This document shows, piece after piece, positions 42,526 through 53,306 of a DNA stretch of 64,000 nucleotides. Numbering within the stretch: the stretch's first letter is position 1; each line of letters begins with the position of its first letter. Origin of the DNA: Isoetes taiwanensis (taxonomy: Eukaryota; Streptophyta; Lycopodiopsida; Isoetales; Isoetaceae); the NCBI GenBank assembly GCA_021234155.1, contig JAJEKV010000051.1:2236754-2300753 (forward strand). The letters run 5' to 3'. The notes below the pieces were generated by a model. It ran no database searches and had not been told where the DNA came from. It saw only the letters and a list, made by a program, of their open reading frames with translations. The translations under genes and the position numbers were made by a program.

Positions 42526-43692
42526 CATCAACATTCTTAAGCATAAAACTTATTACATCTACTTTAAACTGACTAAAAGAATCAATATTCCAGCACATCA
42601 TCCTGGTGGTCTCAACTACCTCTGTCTCTACGAGATCCACCATTATCTTACCTCGTCGCCAGCGCACCTTTTGCCCATTCTGTTTTGCCTCTTTCATTAT
42701 TTGTATCTGTACTTTATGCTCTTCCAACTGCGCTTTAGTGAGGTCCTCATTGATGAACACTGAAGTACCTTTCAAGCTTGCACGTTTCCTAAGCACTTGT
42801 AATTTATTTTCATAGTTACTGAATTTTACAATGATATGTCTGTCGTTGTTATTTTCTTTTCCAATGAGAAAGGCTTCCATTATTCCCGCATTCTCAATCT
42901 GCAATTTCTCTTCAAGAAAAGTTCTCAACCACCTGCTTAGTATTCTCTTTAGTAGCCTCAGGCATGCCAAGTACATGAATATTCAGTGCCTTGCCTTCTT
43001 TTCTTGTTCTTTCCTGTATGCTTCAAACTGATTTTTAATTTCAGATACATCATGTGGCGCAGTTTCTGGAGCTTTATTATACATATCCTGCTTGAATTGC
43101 TCAAACTCAGATTGCATGACTGCTTTGAATTGCTCATGTTCATTAAGCATATGCACTTGGCATCTATTTATTTCATATTGTACATGAGCAAGAAGAAAGC
43201 TTTTCAAATCATTCATCATACCTTGAACTGCTAGCCCCATGAAAATCTGCACTGTGTGCACAGAACCGTCTACTGCTTCTTTTATGTGCTCAATTGCTGC
43301 AAACAAATCTGCCTTAGTCACTGTGTTCACCGCTTTTGATTGATTTTTTGACAGACCGCTTAGACTAGACTGAGCAGATCCTAATAAAGACGCTGTAGCA
43401 ATGCACCGACCAGGGCTCCCATAGAGTTCAGTCCCGCAAGATGCATCCTTTGCAATCAACCCAACTGTTTTGGCAGAAATATCAGAGTCGGGATGTCCCC
43501 TTTCGAGATCTTTTTTTGCTATTTCGGCTTCTTCACCTGCACAATCCGCATCAGGGGTCAGCCCACATTCAGCCACGATCCCATCTAGATGTCCTTTTCC
43601 CTTTATTTTTAGAGCCTGCATCGGGATCAGGAGGTGTGATCCCCCCTGATGGATCTCCAATGACAACTCGATTCTTTTTTGCCCTAGTCTCC
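42526..43692 (-). pseudogene. LINE-C ORF1 (L1-type RNA-binding protein), frameshifted
   Basis: The N-terminal part (43690-42983) has a low-complexity start and a long helical region (FKAVMQSEFEQFKQDM) suited to a coiled coil. A shift near 42980 leads into an RRM-like/C-terminal part: ALNIHVLGMPEATKENT, then LIGKENNNDRHIIVKFSNYE and KRASLKGTSVFINEDL. This layout matches L1 ORF1p, the RNA chaperone of the L1 particle. In this copy ORF1 runs in frame into the ORF2 start (TRMMCWNIDSF). Confidence 0.75.
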
Positions 43693-43855
<163 letters not shown>

Positions 43856-44069
43856 GAAATGAAATGAAATGAGATTTGTTATTTCGTCTACGAGACCGAC
43901 ATATCTATGAGACATTACAAAATACATTCAAAATTGTAAAACAAGTCATCCAGTGCATCTTCTGAGAATAACACATTGGGCTCCTCTATCTCTACCTCTT
44001 CCATCTTTTGTTTTTTCAAACATTCATCTCTCTAGTTGAGAATATCAATAATGCACCCCCTATAGATGA

Positions 44070-47000
44070 TTATGGATACCGAAAAAAACCATCCAAAGAG
44101 ACAGCACTAATCCTATGCTTAGCTCTTACCTCAGAATAAGCGCGACACCAAAGTAAGACATGAGCCTCGTCCTCCACCACTCCCTCATTACAGACCTTAC
44201 AATGCTTAAGATTATGCGCAATATCCGCCCATCTTCCAATTTCCATGCCGAGTCGATGTGAACACAGCCGTATTCTAGCAACTGCTTGTCTATGTTTCAC
44301 TAATATCAGTTCCATAAGATAATGCGATGCCTGCAAGGAAGGATTTATCTGAGTCCTATAGAACTCTTTCTTTACAACTGGCACACTCCACGACTTGTCG
44401 AGGAAGCTCTTTCGAACCCATCCCTCAATATCCTCTTTGTGCATCTGTAATTCCTGAATGTTCATCCCCCATCTCACAAGCCACCTGCCAATATCTGCAT
44501 ACCAACCCTTCTCTCAGGTTTCCTCCATAGCAAGTCTCGGTAGGCTATTGCTTGGCATACCATATAAGATCTTACATATATAGCGTAAAAGTCTACAAAG
44601 CGCTTCGGCTTCCAAGGACATCATCCCACACTCCACAAGCATCATGTCGTACGGTGTTTGCATCTTCGTCCGTAGCTCAGTGTGAAAAAAAAATTTGTAT
44701 CTTTTCCACCTTTCTCCAACTATCATTGGCAGAGGCCTGGCCCCCAAACTTCGCAACCATAAAGCACCACGGTCTGTACAAGGACTTTATAAAGCATACG
44801 TTTCATCTCAAAATTCCAAATGTCAGCATTAACACACTTCCTCTGCATAGCATATAGAGCTTTTAGATCAACATTCACTCTATGTTCAACTGCTTGATTC
44901 CAATTAGGGCTCTTATCCACAATCAACCCTAAGTATTTATAATTCTCAACTACTTCCACTTGCTTATCCTTAAAGGATAAATGGACATGATCTGTTTTGT
45001 TCATTCCAAACACCACAACCTTGGTCTTATCTAAATTCACCTGCATGCCTTTAGCATTACAGAATCTTTCAAGCACATCCAAATGTCTTTACAGCCCTTG
45101 TATGCTCCGCGATAGCAGCACTACATCATCCGCATATAACAGAAGCATAAGCATATACCCATGCAAAGGTGTGCCATCCCCTCCATGTGCCCTTATCCAA
45201 CCTTCAAGCTGGTCTATAAAAAGGCCAAACAGGGTGGGTGACAAAGGACACCCCTGCTTCACTCCCATGTTGCTTTCCACCACTTCATTACATATCTTTA
45301 CAAAAGGAGATGATAGCTGCACAAGTACCTTCTCATAGAGGATGTGTACCGTATGTCTGAGCTCCTTTGAAATATCCAAATCCACCAACCTATGCCATAA
45401 GTTTTGCCTGTTTACCATGTCAAAAACCTTGCTAAAATTTACAAACACAGCATACATAGGCTTCCTTTTTCCAACTACCGAGTCCATCATTGCGCGAAGA
45501 GTGACCAAATGGTCAGTTGTGGACTTCTTAGGTCTAAAACCTGCCTGCCCTATTGCTCTAGCATTAGCTCTTCTGTCCACATGCTTATTTTTCGCTCAAG
45601 TATTGAGGCAAACAGTTTCGCATAAAGGCTACCAACCATAATGGTACAATAGTTACCTGGAACAGACTCATCCCCTGATTTATGTAGTGACGCCACCATA
45701 GGAAGCAAAAAAGCCATCCTTCAAGGCCATACTAAACATCTCCACCAGTTTATTTGTAGTTTCTTCTCCAACCCATTTAAGCATTTCGGCCACCAGGCCA
45801 TAAGCATCGGCAACTTTGCCATTAGCCAATCTTTTGAGTCCCTCCTGAACATCCTCTATGGTGAAAATAGGCATATCAGCTATGTTGTACGTCTCTTCTA
45901 TCATCTTAGCCTCCACCCCCGGTACATTATATAACTTTCGCACATGTGCCATAAGCATATCCACCTGCAGCCCATTACCCTTATGTTTCAAGGGTTTAAG
46001 TCTGTTCCAAAATTTCTTTGGATCAGCCAACAAGTCTTCTACCATTCTCTTATGTTTATAATGCAAGTATGCCCACTTTTTGTTTTTGATCAACTTAACA
46101 CACACTTTTCTTTCCCATTTCTTATCCACCCCATGTGCTGCTTTGAATCTTAACCGCTGCTGCTTACATTCTGTATCAAACCAGCCATTACATGGTAATC
46201 CCATCCATTGATGATGGGATACAAAACATTCATCCGCTGATCCGAGCAAAATCTTGGTCAATGCATCACTCATATCATGTATTGTGGCAGGCCATACACA
46301 AGATGACACTTTCTGATCGCATATTTTGCTGTAGTCAGTCGCTTTATTGTAATTGGGATGAACCCGTTTGCTCTTGGCCAAAGCCTTCTGCTGCACATGC
46401 TGCCATTGCACACGGATCGTAATGAATACTGGTACATGATCTGAATTTTCATTTTCGTCACCGATATACAAGCTAATAACCTGTTCTGCAAAAGAGGGTT
46501 TAGAAATAATGTAATCCACTACGCTTGCATTTTTGCAAGTATATTTACCAGAGCCTGGGTATCTATCTGTGCCATTAAAAATTACCATATCAAATCCACT
46601 ACACAGGTGCAAGACATGGCGCCCTTGAGGGGTTGGCCATTTCACTCTGTCATCTGATATCATGTTCCATCCAGTTGTCTTTAGTTCATCTTTATCCAAC
46701 ATTTCCAACCATTCTGCTTCCCCATCTGGAGTAACCAAGGCTGCCTGATGATTTCTAGTACGACCATTAAAGTCTCCTAATAGCAAAATTTCACCTGTTA
46801 AACTCGGTGCTAATATGTCCTGTTCCAAATGAAAGAATGGGTCATCTTTATCCAAATTTTCCTTATTATAAATAGGTGATTCCCTTGGTGGGAAATAGCA
46901 ACCAGCCACATATAGTGTCCCATTCCTGCCAGGCAATCCGATCCAGATGTACTGTGTTGATGATTTATGTATCAACACCTCCATTGCATGTGCGATTTCA

Positions 47001-47141
47001 TTTCTGGCGTAACAAGCAATGCCTCTGGTACCTTTTAGCCTCCATCCTTTATTATTCCATACAGAATGTAATAATCTAAAACCACCGATGTCTGGGAGAC
47101 CCTTCTCTTCGTGTTCACACGTTTCCAAGAAGAAAATTATA
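44070..47141 (-). pseudogene. LINE-A ORF2: endonuclease, reverse transcriptase, zinc C-terminus
   Basis: The frame 47185-45680 holds the AP-endonuclease (IWIGLPGRNGTLYVAGC, LLLGDFNGRTRN, ENSDHVPVFITI) and the start of RT (LANGKVADAYGLVAEM). After a shift, 45580-45089 gives RT palm AGFRPKKSTTDHLVTLRAM, GVKQGCPLSPTLFGL and catalytic YADDVVLLS. Then 45082-44723 carries the thumb (MQVNLDKTKVVVFG, YKYLGLIVDKSPNW). 44477-44070 carries the C-x2-C...H...C end (CKVCNEGVVEDEAH). Three or so frameshifts separate the parts; each domain is otherwise complete. Confidence 0.85.
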
Positions 47142-47153
47142 CTAGAAACGTGT

Positions 47154-47170
47154 GCCCGGCGATGCCGGGC
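47154..47170. repeat. Helitron 3' terminal hairpin
   Basis: GCCCGGC and GCCGGGC form a perfect 7-bp stem with a 3-nt loop, 8 nt before the terminal CTAG on the minus strand. It acts as the rolling-circle termination signal in this class. Confidence 0.85.
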
Positions 47171-48060
47171 ATTTGTCATGGACATGTGGAATGAGTAGAC
47201 GTAACAAGGTTTGTAGGTGGAACTATAAGCACTAAATGTATTTGTGTCTATAGATGTAAAGGAGTGTCAGGCATTAGCTGACGATAGGTAGGAATAATAG
47301 ACAATTTAGGGTGAATAGAATGCGTAGATATAATAGCGTGCATCCAGCTTAGGGTATTGCTTTAGAGTTTTGTGAAAGATTGCAAATCTAATGCCTGGAT
47401 AATAATTATAAAATTGCAATTATAAGGTTTATAGGTCCTATTAGCATATATCACAATATAAGGACAGCCAGAAAAAAGTGGATACCCCACCTCAAAAGTA
47501 TTTTAAGTTTATGTTTTGGTTTCATAATGTTTGGGGTGAAGGCATATTTCAAGCCTAGCGTAAGTTAAAAAAGATCCTATGATGTAAGCAAAACGACCAA
47601 AGACGTCAACACGTTTGACTCATATGCCTGTAGTTGCGTCATGTGGCTCCTACCAACCATCGGGCGGTTACGCAGAATGTTACTGGCTCGTTCTAGGGTT
47701 CTCGCCAACTACTTTACCCTGAGTAAGGACCTCCCTAACATAAAATGCAATCTTAGGACCACATTCCTCTGAGAAAAATATAATTTGGCAAATCTACTAT
47801 AGAAATTGTCTCCATATCTAAAAGATGCTTAATACATGGTGATGATGTTCTGCTATCTAAAAACACGTCCCAAGCCCTACCCTAAATTTTTGTGTGATGA
47901 CATGATCAATAGCATTGCATGCTCCACTTATGTTACATCCTTTCAGTTCTTCAAGTTTGATGATGTGATAAATCCTTGAACCAACTCTAAACTCTAGACC
48001 CTAAAACCATAAACCCTATGCCCTAACATGTGACTCTTCGTGCACATGCATAATTATTTA

Positions 48061-48222
48061 AAGTGATCTTAAGTGAAATAGTTTTTTTTTCTCTTATGGA
48101 AATTCCAAATTGATACAACATAGAAAAACCAAGGTACTCAAAGTGATCTTAAGTGAAATAGTTTTTTTTTTTCTTATAGAAATTCCAAATTGATACAACA
48201 TAGAAAAACCAAGGTACTCAAG
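48061..48222. repeat. 80-bp tandem duplication in the Helitron
   Basis: AAGTGATCTTAAGTGAAATA and the following sequence through CCAAGGTACTCAA occur at 48061 and 48141 with few differences. No gene is present. Confidence 0.85.
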
Positions 48223-48639
48223 TTGCTATTCAGACGAACATCTTTCAAAATATAATCCATATGGATTATTGTCCACGAAGGGGTGGGGATAATGGACCAA
48301 AGAATTTCCAAGGAGGGGAAAAGAAATTTGTACCAGGTTAAGCAATTATTTTCATTAAGGTTTGCTTTCTCAATCCATATACAATTCATTATTATTACCC
48401 TTTACTTCCATATTCCAAATCCAGCACAATATTTTAAAACTTAAAACAAAAGTCCTAAACCCTAAGGAATAATAATCACAGAAACCCATGATTAAAAGCT
48501 CACCATTGCTACTTCCAAACAAACAAAAAAGAACCTTCCTAAACCCTCCATGAGTTAATACACAAACCCATGATTACAAAAGCTCACAATTGCTACTTCC
48601 AAAGAAACAATATAGAATGTGAAAACAACATGCTTAAAA

Positions 48640-48960
48640 CATTAAGCAATGTAACATTTTTTTGTGCAATTTTTTGATGCACATGATCCTTCATAGAAAT
48701 TTGCATGAGTCTGGGCTAGAGGTTACATTTCTGTTTACAAAATCAAGAAACTTTGCTGCTTGTTGCATGAAGCCCAATGCTGAGATCAAATTTGTTAAGC
48801 ACTGATGTTGCATTGTTTTGTGGAATTTTTTTATGCACATGAAATTTCATGGAAAATTGCATGAGTCTGGGCTAGAGGTTACATTTCTCTTTTACAAAAT
48901 CAGGAATAATAAGGCTTGGACGTTGCTGTTTGTTGCATAAGCCCAAAAGTTACATTTGTC
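48640..48960. repeat. ~170-bp imperfect tandem repeat in the Helitron
   Basis: The phrase GCATGAGTCTGGGCTAGAGG and flanking ACATTTCT...ACAAAATCA occur twice (about 48704 and 48864). The duplicated block also includes a GATGCACATGA/TATGCACATGA segment. Confidence 0.75.
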
Positions 48961-49244
48961 TTTCTCTCTTATTTGATCTTTAATACAGTGATGCATCCCT
49001 GCCAACAAAACTATTATTAGCCCAGATAGTTAATTTTCCTAAAGTAGTCACAGCTAAATCGACAAAACTTAATGCACTGGAACAAACTATTAGGATAAAA
49101 AATGAGCATGCGGACCACAGAAAACCAGGAGCATCAAAGAAATTTTCTACCATATAAGCCTTATAGATTTCTAAAGAACACAGCTCAACTATACCCCAAA
49201 AACCTTTAGAAACTCGAATAACAAATGAGAATGCAACTCATATC

Positions 49245-49740
49245 AGAAGTTGTTGAAGCATTTCCAGATCGAATTGGCACTTGCTAATGCCATTCCCACC
49301 TGGCATTAATGCATTGCAAATTGCATCTTTTTTTATAGTCTAAGAATAAACAACCAGCATAAAGCAAGATTTGTTCCAATGACTTACATCTTCGAATGCC
49401 TTGATATAATTGCCACAAGCATCAGCAGACGCAACAACTGTGAGTGCTGGTAAACAAATGGCTCTCGTGTTGCACCACTCTAGCTCCTATGATGCCGTCA
49501 ATTGCACGATGGCCAATCGTATTGCCAGTTTCAAATGCAACTCCTGTTCACAACTGATGAATGAACAATCTAAAGCAACACACAAATAGAGTCAAATAAA
49601 AAAGATGTTACTTTGAGCCATTGTGCTAGCAAGACCATTCCATCATAGAACCAGATCCAGAAAGCTGCGCTGATGCTGGAGGAGGTGCAAAGATTGAAGG
49701 TCAGCTGCCATAAGGAGAATGCCATAATTGCAAAATCTCA
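49245..49740 (-). pseudogene. CHCHD2/MIX17-like twin-CX9C gene fragment captured by the Helitron
   Basis: Three exon-like blocks on the minus strand. About 49740-49612 ends APPPASAQLSGSGSMM, then after a shift ASTMAQ. 49553-49394 reads VAFETGNTIGHRAIDGIIG, ARVVQHE and SADACGNYIKAFED. About 49330-49247 reads GGNGISKCQFDLEMLQQ. These match plant CHCHD2-like mitochondrial proteins (Pro-rich start, GHRAVD membrane helix, CX9C pairs). GT/AG intron ends remain, so the capture was from genomic DNA. A frameshift in the first block and loss of the last Cys of the second CX9C argue for a pseudogene. Confidence 0.75.
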
Positions 49741-50104
49741 AGATTTGTATGAAAGCTAATGGACTTGTACATAGAAGCCCCAATGTTCGATTCTACTAAA
49801 CTGGATAGATACATATTTTAGTGCAGTGCAATCATTTCTATGAAAGAAAAAAAAGTCTAGCATGGAACTTTGTCATTTTGAAGCATGAAAGTGGATCAAA
49901 ACAATACACAACATGGTCATTGCATGACGAGCTGCCTATTTTTCTTCGAGGTAACAATTTATTTATAAAAGTCTAGGGGTGATGATCCATGCACAACCAA
50001 AATTATCTGCAAGTGACAGCAGTAACATGACGTATATTTGCAATAGAGAAATGAGATCTAGGATAAGAAGGATAATGAACTACTCAAAAGAATACTTACT
50101 TGGG

Positions 50105-50245
50105 CAACGCATGCACTCTGCTCCAGCATTGTAAAGGCCATGTGTCATGTCAACTAAGCATTCCTTAGATTCTTCAGCTCATTCATCAACTTGCTTCGTT
50201 GAATTATCAGAAACCTGTCTTCTTGCTTTGAATTCAGTTGAGATC
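50105..50245 (-). pseudogene. Exon-like fragment of unknown gene in the Helitron
   Basis: The minus strand reads STEFKARRQVSDNSTKQVDE, an in-frame TGA, then ECLVDMTHGLYNAGAECMRC and a GT donor (AAGTAAGTATT) near 50103. It looks like a captured exon with one stop. The family was not recognised. Confidence 0.4.
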
Positions 50246-50941
50246 ATCAATGTGTCTTAAAGCAACGAAAAGAAGAATGCATGAAGATCTTATTAAAAAT
50301 CATAGAGTATGATAGACCTGCAATTTAAAAAATTGAGTTCGAGTTACCAACAGACGCAGTGCCCATAATATAAAGTATAGATTGCATGAATATGAAAAAA
50401 CAAAAGACCCACGTTAAATATGTTCCTAATGGCCACTACAATCCAGCAACTAAAATCGACCAAATTTAAAATATTACTTCAAAACTCAACAAATGAACCT
50501 ACAATATTTTGATACATACCCAACCTCCGAATCCATCAAATTGGAGAATTTGATGCCAGACTTAAGCTCAAAAATCTCAAACCAGAAGAATAATATTGTC
50601 TACAAATCCATATCCCCAGAGTAGGAGTTAAGCTCCCATGCATATTTTGCCTGCCCAATAAGCATATAATCGGAACTATAATCCATGCGTCCTCATAAAT
50701 GACAGATATTCGTACTCCATTAGGAGCCCTTTCACCTGAAAGAAGTTAGATATTTACCACATTTCTCACTACCACTGAATATAGATGTTCATGCTCTTGA
50801 ATAAACCATTCTGTGAGCGTCCATGACAAAATAAGCTTAGATTTCTGATATCCTTAGAAAACATGAGTCTTGTTCGCAGAAATCATACATACGCTATCCG
50901 ATGACTCATCCACAAAATGCTATCAGCCTGGTTACAAAACT

Positions 50942-51085
50942 TCAAGAGTCCATTCCAGCAACAAACAGAGGAGCTAGCTGGCGAGTAACAGAGCTAAGCT
51001 TTTCGCCCAAATCCATAACATGTAATGCAGCATCACTGGACAGCGACACATACACATTCCCCATGACATCACATTCCTTCTGTAC
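50942..51085 (-). pseudogene. Terminal exon-like fragment of unknown gene in the Helitron
   Basis: An AG acceptor (TTGATGCAG) at 51086 precedes 47 codons and a stop: VQKECDVMGNVYVSLSSDAA, then LHVMDLGEKLSSVTRQLAPL and VAGMDS. The block is open and has the composition of real coding sequence. It is probably the last exon of a captured host gene. I do not recognise it. Confidence 0.45.
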
Positions 51086-52426
51086 CTGCATCAACATAAA
51101 GAAGATTGTATAAACACTCACTTTTGAAAAAGTCCATGTAAAAGCGATAAATTCAAGCAAGTATCAATATCCATAAAACTCTTCCATGCCTAACTGTTAG
51201 CCCGCGAGAGGTATTAAAGAACAAACTTCCATATTTCTAATTTAGAAGAAAAATATTTTACAAAGGGACTGTTGTATTATCAATGACCTTTATAATTTTG
51301 TGAGAGTTGTGAAGCACTCCACAACATTCAGATCTATCATTTTATATCCTCTTTTCTTTGAATTGGCACATAGAAAAGAAACTCATTATATATCATGGAT
51401 ACAGAAAGAAGATAGTTTGCCAGATCAGTTATTCATTAACTTGACAAACTCTAGCGTGAATAACCTGAACTTATCCTGCAAAAACAAAGCACATCTCCGA
51501 ATGGGTCCACGGTGCTAAAAGATCAAGATCAGTCACAAAAAGATCATCAGAATTCTAGTGAAAATGACACGGTCTAAACTTATCCTGCAATAACGAAGCA
51601 CAATTCATAATGGGTCTACGATGCTTGAAATCAAACCACAAAATAAATAAACAGACAACAAAATATTGGCAAACACATAGAATTGAACATCTAACTAATA
51701 CCTATATAATGCATGCCTCATCTCTCTAAAACCAACTGGCTTGGATGAGATAGGAGCTAAGGAGTTAAACCATATAGAAGCTATAGAATATAGGCCCTAT
51801 GAATAGAAATATACCTGATATACCTGTGATGTTGCTCCTATTGGGAGAAAAGGATAAACGGAGTGAGCTGCTTAAGACGGTGTTTCAAGCAACATAATAG
51901 AAGAATGGCAAAAAGAACTCTCAGTCACTGCGGTCAAGGATCGTATGAGCATCTGCTACTGTAAAAAACCAAAGAATTAATTCAAGTCCAAGTCCAAGAA
52001 AAGATGGACAGATGAGCCCCTGCTGCTGTAAAAAACAAAAGAATTAATCCAAGTCCAAGTCCAAGAAAAACTGGATAGGAGGCCCGACAGGGCCATCACC
52101 AATTATAGAAAAGGTCCTTGGATTAATATACTGGAAAAAAATGATGAGCAATCATTAAGAAATATGTGGAAGGCATGGCCAAGGATGCTGGCATTGATAT
52201 TTTTGCAGCTAGAAAGGTTGTTTTAGAAAACGACTTAGTTCTAATATCAAAGAATGCATGATTTCTGCTTTAGAAAAGAACAACAAAGTTTCAGAATCCT
52301 CTGCTTCCCAACTTGGGTGGACGATTTGGATATAACGGAAGCTACTTACTTCAATCCTCTAGCTTACTCTTTGTAAAAAATGCATGAACAGCCATCTAGA
52401 AGCTTTTGGGCAAATCCGGCCAAGCC

Positions 52427-52735
52427 TCAAGCTTCAGCAATTCCCGCCAGGCAATCAAAAAGCTTCAGCCGCTTTAACATCTTCATCCGCATTCCAATGG
52501 CTTCACGATGGTATCCACAGTCGATGACTTCACGATGTAATGCATCTTTTCTTTCCGTCAGAGGAGTCCCAGTAGGGGCGTCGCTGCCTTGCTCTCTTCC
52601 CTCTCGAAGTTTGAATAGGTTAGGTGAAGGGACGGAGACGTATACGACCAAAATAGTCCTGCGGGGGCGAGGGGGAACGCCGCATGCATCTGCACATGCG
52701 GCGTTCCGGCACAGAAACCAACACTCTCCCATTTT
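52427..52735 (-). pseudogene. Possible captured first exon near the Helitron 5' end
   Basis: An open frame of 101 codons on the minus strand, GC-richer than its surroundings. Its second half (LHREVIDCGYHREAIGMRMK, MLKRLKLFDCLAGIAEA) looks like protein and its first half like 5' UTR. It begins 14 bp inside the Helitron end. It could supply transcription start and coding sequence to the other captured exons, but no joining splice could be shown. Confidence 0.3.
52674..52707. repeat. 13-bp perfect inverted repeat near the Helitron 5' end
   Basis: GGAACGCCGCATG (52674-52686) and CATGCGGCGTTCC (52695-52707) with an 8-nt spacer. It lies 39 nt from the Helitron 5' terminus. Subterminal 5' hairpins are not a standard part of classic plant Helitrons. 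Confidence 0.85.
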
Positions 52736-52746
52736 AATAAAGAAGA

Positions 52747-52825
52747 TCTATGTCTTTTAGCAAATCCACTATAGTATATATCTTACTATGCTTTAAAGTA
52801 TTTATATTCCAACAGACTAACCTGG
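52747..52825 (-). pseudogene. LINE-A ORF2 start, upstream of the Helitron
   Basis: The minus strand reads RLVCWNINTLKHSKIY and DLLKDID. This corresponds to the CWNIDSF...LLKNVD start of ORF2 in LINE-C. The reading frame continues at 47141 when the Helitron is removed. Confidence 0.85.
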
Positions 52826-52838
52826 CGATCGATATTTC

Positions 52839-53306
52839 CTATGCATCTTCTACCATCGCTTTTCCACCTCTCCAGTAAGCACATTTTCCAGCTGCTCTGG
52901 CCGCTTTCATCCTTGAGATATCTTCCTTCCTTTGCTGGAATTGGGCTTTGGTTAAATCATCATTAATCCAAATATATTTGCCTTTAAGCAATGCTCGTTT
53001 CTGCATAACCCGCGTCTTAGCCTCTTTGCTTGCACATTTCACCAAAATATTTCTTATTCCGTCACCCTTCTTCCCAATCCGATATGCATCCAAAATATCC
53101 ACATGTACCTGCATGTTTGCTGCCAGAAAGTTTTCTACAGCAGCACTAGTGTTCTCATTCTCCTCTTCCAGTAACCCTGAAATTCTGAAATTATTTGCTT
53201 TCATTTCCCTCTCATGCATGTCAGCTAACTGCTCCATTTTCTCATTCAATATGTCTATCGCTTCTTGAAAACTTCATTGCCGTTATACACAGCATCTGGG
53301 TTATCT
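52839..53306 (-). pseudogene. LINE-A ORF1, C-terminal part
   Basis: The frame 53249-52839 reads ANNFRISGLLEEENENTSA, DAYRIGKKGDGIRNILVK and KGKYIWINDDLTKAQ. This is the RRM/C-terminal half of L1-type ORF1p, parallel to LINE-C ORF1. A one-base shift near 53262 separates it from the part that adjoins the nested LINE. Confidence 0.8.

Larger units (their letters stand above)
47142..52746 (-). mobile_element. Non-autonomous Helitron with captured gene fragments
   Basis: On the minus strand the element starts TCTTCTTTATTAAAATGG at 52746 and ends with the hairpin GCCCGGC-ATC-GCCGGGC, eight bases (ACACGTTT), then CTAG at 47145-47142. The preceding host base is A (52747) and the following one is T (47141), the exact A^T target of Helitrons, with no target duplication. 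Removing 5605 bp restores LINE-A ORF2 in frame across Asp-Ile-Asp/Ile-Ile-Phe-Phe. No Rep/helicase was seen. All recognisable gene pieces inside run on the same strand as the Helitron. Confidence 0.88.

Noticed and set aside
47200-49240. Possible Rep/helicase coding region of the Helitron
   Set aside because: No frame longer than about 70 codons and no helicase or HUH motif was found, so the element is called non-autonomous.
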